From positions 58,027 through 122,026 of the forward strand of contig DEAU01000022.1 in assembly GCA_002348705.1 (NCBI GenBank): a DNA stretch of 64,000 nucleotides, read 5' to 3'. The translations under genes were made by a program, and so were the position numbers. Below, piece by piece: positions 61,318-64,000 of this stretch. The notes below the pieces were generated by a model. It did not search any database. It saw only the letters and a program-made list of their open reading frames with translations, and was not told the DNA's origin. The DNA comes from Candidatus Neomicrothrix sp. UBA2974. GTDB lineage: Bacteria; Actinomycetota; Acidimicrobiia; Acidimicrobiales; MedAcidi-G1. The number at the start of each line of letters is the position of its first letter. The stretch's first letter is position 1.

Positions 61318-61983
61318 TCAGACCAGAAGAAGAATGATCAGGATGACCGCAGCCACAACCAACAGCGTCGGCACGAGGCGCTTTAGCACCGATGCTCCAG
61401 CGGCATCCAGCAAATCGACGGCCTCAACCGAAGGCGCGTCGACGGCCCGAACCGCAGCACCATCTTCCGCAACCTCACCCCCAGTGGTCAGGTCTTTGGC
61501 GACATCCTCTGCATCGCCCCTTGGATCCGCCGCGGCCTCAGATGAGGCAATTAGCTCACTGAGGTTGCCGGCAAACTGGCCCATCAACTTCTTGGATACA
61601 TCGGCCATCACGCCGCGGCCGAACTGAGCCACTTTGCCTGTGACCGTAAGTTCGGTGGTGACAATGACCTTCGTTCCAGTCTCGGTCTCCTCAAGTGCCG
61701 CTGTGATGTCTGCTGAGGCATTACCGGCACCCCTAGTATCACGGCCCTCTGCGCGTAGTACAGCCCGGTACCCGGCATCATCTCGCTCAACAAACGAGGC
61801 CGCACCCTTGTACTGGGCGGTAATTGGCCCGACTTTGACCTTTACGACACCTCGAAACTCGTCCCCCTCTACCTCCTGAAGCTGGGCCCCGGGAAGACAG
61901 GGAGCGATACGCTCCACGTCGGTCAGTACAGCCCACACTTCATCAAGTGGTGCGGCTACCTCAAAGTCGTTGTTCAGTTCCAT
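61318..61983 (-). CDS. CoxG-like SRPBCC protein with C-terminal membrane anchor
   Basis: A 221-residue CoxG-family (SRPBCC fold) protein. The N-terminal MELNNDFEVAAPLDEVWAVL and the core VKVKVGPITAQYKGAASFVE and GRGVMADVSKKLMGQFAGNL blocks identify it. After an acidic linker, the last 23 residues (LVPTLLVVAAVILIILLLV) form a membrane anchor. CoxG helps place CO dehydrogenase-type molybdoenzymes at the membrane. The ATG follows GGAGGAC. It overlaps the MocA-like gene by 10 bases and lies with XdhC genes, supporting a molybdoenzyme role. Confidence 0.9.
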   Translation of the reverse strand: MELNNDFEVAAPLDEVWAVLTDVERIAPCLPGAQLQEVEGDEFRGVVKVKVGPITAQYKGAASFVERDDAGYRAVLRAEGRDTRGAGNASADITAALEETETGTKVIVTTELTVTGKVAQFGRGVMADVSKKLMGQFAGNLSELIASSEAAADPRGDAEDVAKDLTTGGEVAEDGAAVRAVDAPSVEAVDLLDAAGASVLKRLVPTLLVVAAVILIILLLV

Positions 61984-62549
61984 CTTCGAAGGTCCTCCAG
62001 CATGTCCACGTCGGTTGGATCTCCGGGACAAGCTACTTCCACCAATAGGTCGGGCCGCCCTGAAATGAGGTTCCGCGCCCCCTCGTCACCACCGACCGGC
62101 AAGTCGTCCCAAAGCTCCCGGCCGATCCTCGTGGGTGGCCGTCGACGCCCGTCGAATGTAGCGACGGCCAGAGGCGACGGGGCCGCCGCTACCGCTCGCC
62201 AAGCTTCCGATGGCACACCGGGACTGTCAGCCAAACCGACCACCACTGCCGCATGACCTACTAATCGTGCATGCTCCACAGCCAGTCGCAGCGAGCTAGC
62301 CTGACCATCCAACCATCGGTCATTGTGGAGGACTGTGGCTCCATCGGGAACGATCCCGGCACCAACTAGGTCGGCAGGACCTGCCACTATCACCAACTCG
62401 TCCAAGCCAGCCTCCGCAGCAGCTATCAGGGCGTAGGCGGCCAGAGGACGGCCAGCGGCGAGCGCCAACAGTTTGTGTCCGTCGCCGTCCCAGCGGGTTC
62501 CACCGCCGGCGGCCAGAACCACAGCGGCGACCGTGCCAGGCACAAACAC
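61974..62549 (-). CDS. MocA/MobA-like nucleotidyltransferase
   Basis: A 191-residue NTP-transferase-fold protein. The N-terminal AAVVLAAGGGTRWDGDGHK is the nucleotide loop with Lys, and VVGLADSPGVPSEAWRAV carries the metal-binding Asp segment. It probably attaches CMP or GMP to molybdopterin, finishing the cofactor for a xanthine dehydrogenase/CO dehydrogenase-type enzyme. It lies between XdhC-type and CoxG genes with gaps of only a few bases. Confidence 0.87.
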   Translation of the reverse strand: MFVPGTVAAVVLAAGGGTRWDGDGHKLLALAAGRPLAAYALIAAAEAGLDELVIVAGPADLVGAGIVPDGATVLHNDRWLDGQASSLRLAVEHARLVGHAAVVVGLADSPGVPSEAWRAVAAAPSPLAVATFDGRRRPPTRIGRELWDDLPVGGDEGARNLISGRPDLLVEVACPGDPTDVDMLEDLRRWN

Positions 62550-62555
62550 GCTCGC

Positions 62556-63374
62556 TCAGTCGTGAATCGGGCCGTCGGTAGTCGACAGCGCTTGTGCGGA
62601 ACGTCCAGTTCGAAGAGCGATAATCTCCGAGACAATTGAGATAGCTGTTTCTTCAGGGGTCCGGGCACCGATATCCAAGCCGATTGGTGATCGAAGACGA
62701 GCAATCGCCTCGTCAGTCACACCGGCCTCCCGAAGGCGGCCCAACCGGTCAGCATGGGTCCGCCGCGAACCCATGACCCCGATGTAGCCAACTGCAGTGG
62801 CTAGTGCACCGACGATCGCAGGGACGTCGAATTTCACATCATGAGTTAGAACACAAACGGCATCGCGCCGACGCAGATCAGGACCCACTTGGGCCAGAAG
62901 ACGGTCAGGCCAGTCCACAACAACTTCATCAGCCAACGGAAACCGCTGCCGAGTAGCAAAAACCTCACGGGCATCACACACGGTGATTCTGTAGCCAAGC
63001 ACTTTGGCCACCCGAACCAGTGCCGCTGTGAAATCGACAGCTCCGAAAACCAGCATTCTGGGAGGCGCTGCAAACGACTCGATAAAAACCGAAACAGCAT
63101 TCTCTCGGGCCTCGCCGCGCTCGCCATAGTGACGGACGCCGCTGCGACCAGCTGACAACTCACCCAAAGCGTCGCGGGTCACCACGCGGTCAAGGTCGTC
63201 GTCACCGAGGGTGCCGTCCACCTCGTGGCCATCCCGGTGGGTTCGCCTAACGAGAAGTTTCTGACCTACACCCGGACCATCTACCACGGTGGCCAAAGCA
63301 CACGGTATTTCGTCGGCCAGCAACCCGGCGAACCTGTCGAACAGCCCATCCATCTCATCAGACATCTCGCTCAC
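62556..63374 (-). CDS. XdhC/CoxI family molybdoenzyme maturation protein
   Basis: A 272-residue XdhC-family protein. A short XdhC N-domain (EIPCALATVVDGPGVGQKLLV) is followed by a Rossmann domain: RMLVFGAVDFTAALVRVAKV, the DAREVFATRQRFPLADEVVV segment, YIGVMGSRRTHADRLGRLRE and RSPIGLDIGARTPEETAISI. XdhC binds molybdenum cofactor and assists its sulfuration and insertion. I use the GTG at 63374, which overlaps the upstream stop (GTGA); an ATG at 63365 is possible. Confidence 0.92.
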   Translation of the reverse strand: MSEMSDEMDGLFDRFAGLLADEIPCALATVVDGPGVGQKLLVRRTHRDGHEVDGTLGDDDLDRVVTRDALGELSAGRSGVRHYGERGEARENAVSVFIESFAAPPRMLVFGAVDFTAALVRVAKVLGYRITVCDAREVFATRQRFPLADEVVVDWPDRLLAQVGPDLRRRDAVCVLTHDVKFDVPAIVGALATAVGYIGVMGSRRTHADRLGRLREAGVTDEAIARLRSPIGLDIGARTPEETAISIVSEIIALRTGRSAQALSTTDGPIHD

Positions 63375-63685
63375 CAATCCAACGGCTCAAGAAATAGGTG
63401 GATGGTGCCACCACAGGTCAGGCCTACGGCAAACGCCTCATCGTCGCTGTAGCCAAAGGCCACCATGCGGCGCTCGCCGGTGGCAAGGACTTCGAGGGCT
63501 TCGACGACTACCGCCCCTTCGACGCAACCCCCTGATACAGAACCGGCCACCTCGCCGTCTTCAGCTACAGCCATAGCCGCACCAGGCAAGCGCGGGCCTG
63601 ATCCCTCGAGGTCGACGACACGCGCTAATGCCACCCTCCGACCCTGGTGACGCCAACGCTGGAGGTCGCTGAGGATCTCTCGCAC
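63371..63685 (-). CDS. XdhC N-terminal-domain protein (CoxF/XdhC-like)
   Basis: A 104-residue stand-alone XdhC/CoxI N-terminal domain. RRVALARVVDLEGSGPRLPG, MAVAEDGEVAGSVSGGCVEG and YSDDEAFAVGLTCGGTIHLF, with its Cys near residue 90, are the family blocks. The domain is normally fused to a Rossmann part; here it precedes a second XdhC protein with a GTGA overlap, so the two probably act together. The start is GTG. Confidence 0.9.
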   Translation of the reverse strand: MREILSDLQRWRHQGRRVALARVVDLEGSGPRLPGAAMAVAEDGEVAGSVSGGCVEGAVVVEALEVLATGERRMVAFGYSDDEAFAVGLTCGGTIHLFLEPLDW

Positions 63686-63844
63686 TCCGTCAGGCTAGGG
63701 GCCGACAACGCCACGGGGACTACTAGAGAAGCTTGGAGATGGCCGGCCCAAAGTCCGAGGGACGCTCAACGAGCGTCAGGCCGCGCTGGCGCACTATTTG
63801 AATCTTCTCGGCAGCAGATTCGCCGCCGCAACTACATTTCGGGT
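63686..63844. other. intergenic region before ppc, with a possible small antisense frame
   Basis: No firmly supported gene. A minus-strand frame of 59 codons (GTG 63902 to TAG 63723) overlaps the ppc start and encodes GGESAAEKIQIVRQRGLTLV and a PSDFGPAISKLL end. It reads like protein but has no ribosome binding site and no recognised family. Confidence 0.25.
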
Positions 63845-64000
63845 ATGTCGCAACTAGCCCCCGTAACGCCGGAAGGCAGCCATGAACCCACTGATGCTGC
63901 ACTCAGGGCGGATATCCGGCGCCTTGGCACCCAACTGGGCAACACCCTGGTCCGACAGCATGGCCCCGACCTCCTAGGAGCCGTAGAACGGATCCGCACT
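63845..64000 (+). CDS. ppc: phosphoenolpyruvate carboxylase, 3'-truncated by window edge
   Basis: The first 52 residues of a PEP carboxylase are visible from the ATG at 63845. After a short variable N-terminus, ALRADIRRLGTQLGNTLVRQ and LLGAVERIRT match the start of bacterial Ppc. The enzyme makes oxaloacetate from PEP and bicarbonate. The rest, with catalytic His and Arg residues, lies outside the window. It is divergent from the XdhC genes. Confidence 0.8.
   Translation, partial: MSQLAPVTPEGSHEPTDAALRADIRRLGTQLGNTLVRQHGPDLLGAVERIRT

Noticed and set aside
1..64000. Search for CRISPR arrays, insertion sequences, prophage genes, rRNA and Sec machinery genes
   Set aside because: None seen: no regular direct-repeat arrays, no transposase or integrase motifs, no rRNA-like stretch, and no SelA/SelB/SelD-like protein.

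Overview
The window looks like a chromosomal segment of a marine-type, moderately high-GC actinobacterium, most likely class Acidimicrobiia. The clues are lipoproteins whose lipobox is followed by Ala/Thr/Pro-rich linkers (ACGSDEE, ACGGSDDE), a DUF501-Ppx pair, many GTG/TTG starts and NTGA start/stop overlaps, and a catabolic repertoire of acyl-CoA enzymes, two HyuAB pairs, amidohydrolases and racemases. I see no phage, insertion sequence, CRISPR array or rRNA. There is one tRNA, tRNA-Leu(UAA).

Layout. (1) 1-3457, plus strand: acyl-CoA dehydrogenase (5' end outside the window), thiolase and alcohol dehydrogenase. (2) 3483-4610, minus: a two-domain AhpD/carboxymuconolactone-decarboxylase protein read through an in-frame TGA at the second position of its CxxC motif. 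It is a strong selenocysteine (CxxU) candidate. (3) 4649-8037: amidohydrolase, class II aldolase and the only transcriptional regulator of the window (LysR). (4) 8071-17158, minus: a peptide-type ABC transporter operon. Its binding protein is a tandem fusion of an OpuAC/ProX-like domain and an SBP_bac_5 domain. Amidohydrolase, SDR and racemase genes follow it. (5) 17564-25175, minus: an aromatic ring-cleavage operon with an HpaB-type hydroxylase, a LigB-type extradiol dioxygenase, a GalB-type (PIG-L fold) 4-oxalomesaconate hydratase, an RraA-type aldolase and a HyuA/HyuB pair. (6) 25588-31991: amidohydrolase, M24 peptidase, RidA, a racemase-like protein, a DmdA-like demethylase and a GMC oxidoreductase.

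(7) 32064-42286: bacterioferritin with its [2Fe-2S] partner, P450, a DapA-family aldolase, threonine aldolase, then an SDR-HyuA-HyuB-FAD oxidoreductase operon. (8) 42298-46785, minus: LivHMGF transporter without a binding protein. (9) 46824-54230: aminotransferase plus sulfotransferase, two-subunit aconitase X, a LysM lipoprotein, a frameshifted mtnA, a GFA protein, an EamA transporter and an iodotyrosine-deiodinase-type nitroreductase. (10) 54248-64000: tRNA-Leu, a Fe-S PD-(D/E)XK nuclease, an MFS transporter, a crotonase lacking the usual catalytic Glu pair, a GNAT, an aminotransferase, Ppx, DUF501, a CoxG/MocA/XdhC molybdoenzyme maturation block, and the start of ppc.

Together the genes suggest a scavenger of dissolved organic nitrogen, aromatic and methylated compounds: transporters bring in peptides, onium compounds or amino acids; HyuAB, amidohydrolases and oxidoreductases open and oxidise them; acyl-CoA and ring-cleavage enzymes feed central metabolism. 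By eye, roughly 3.5-30 kb is more AT-rich with weaker codon bias than 30-64 kb, consistent with an accessory block, but I could not compute this.
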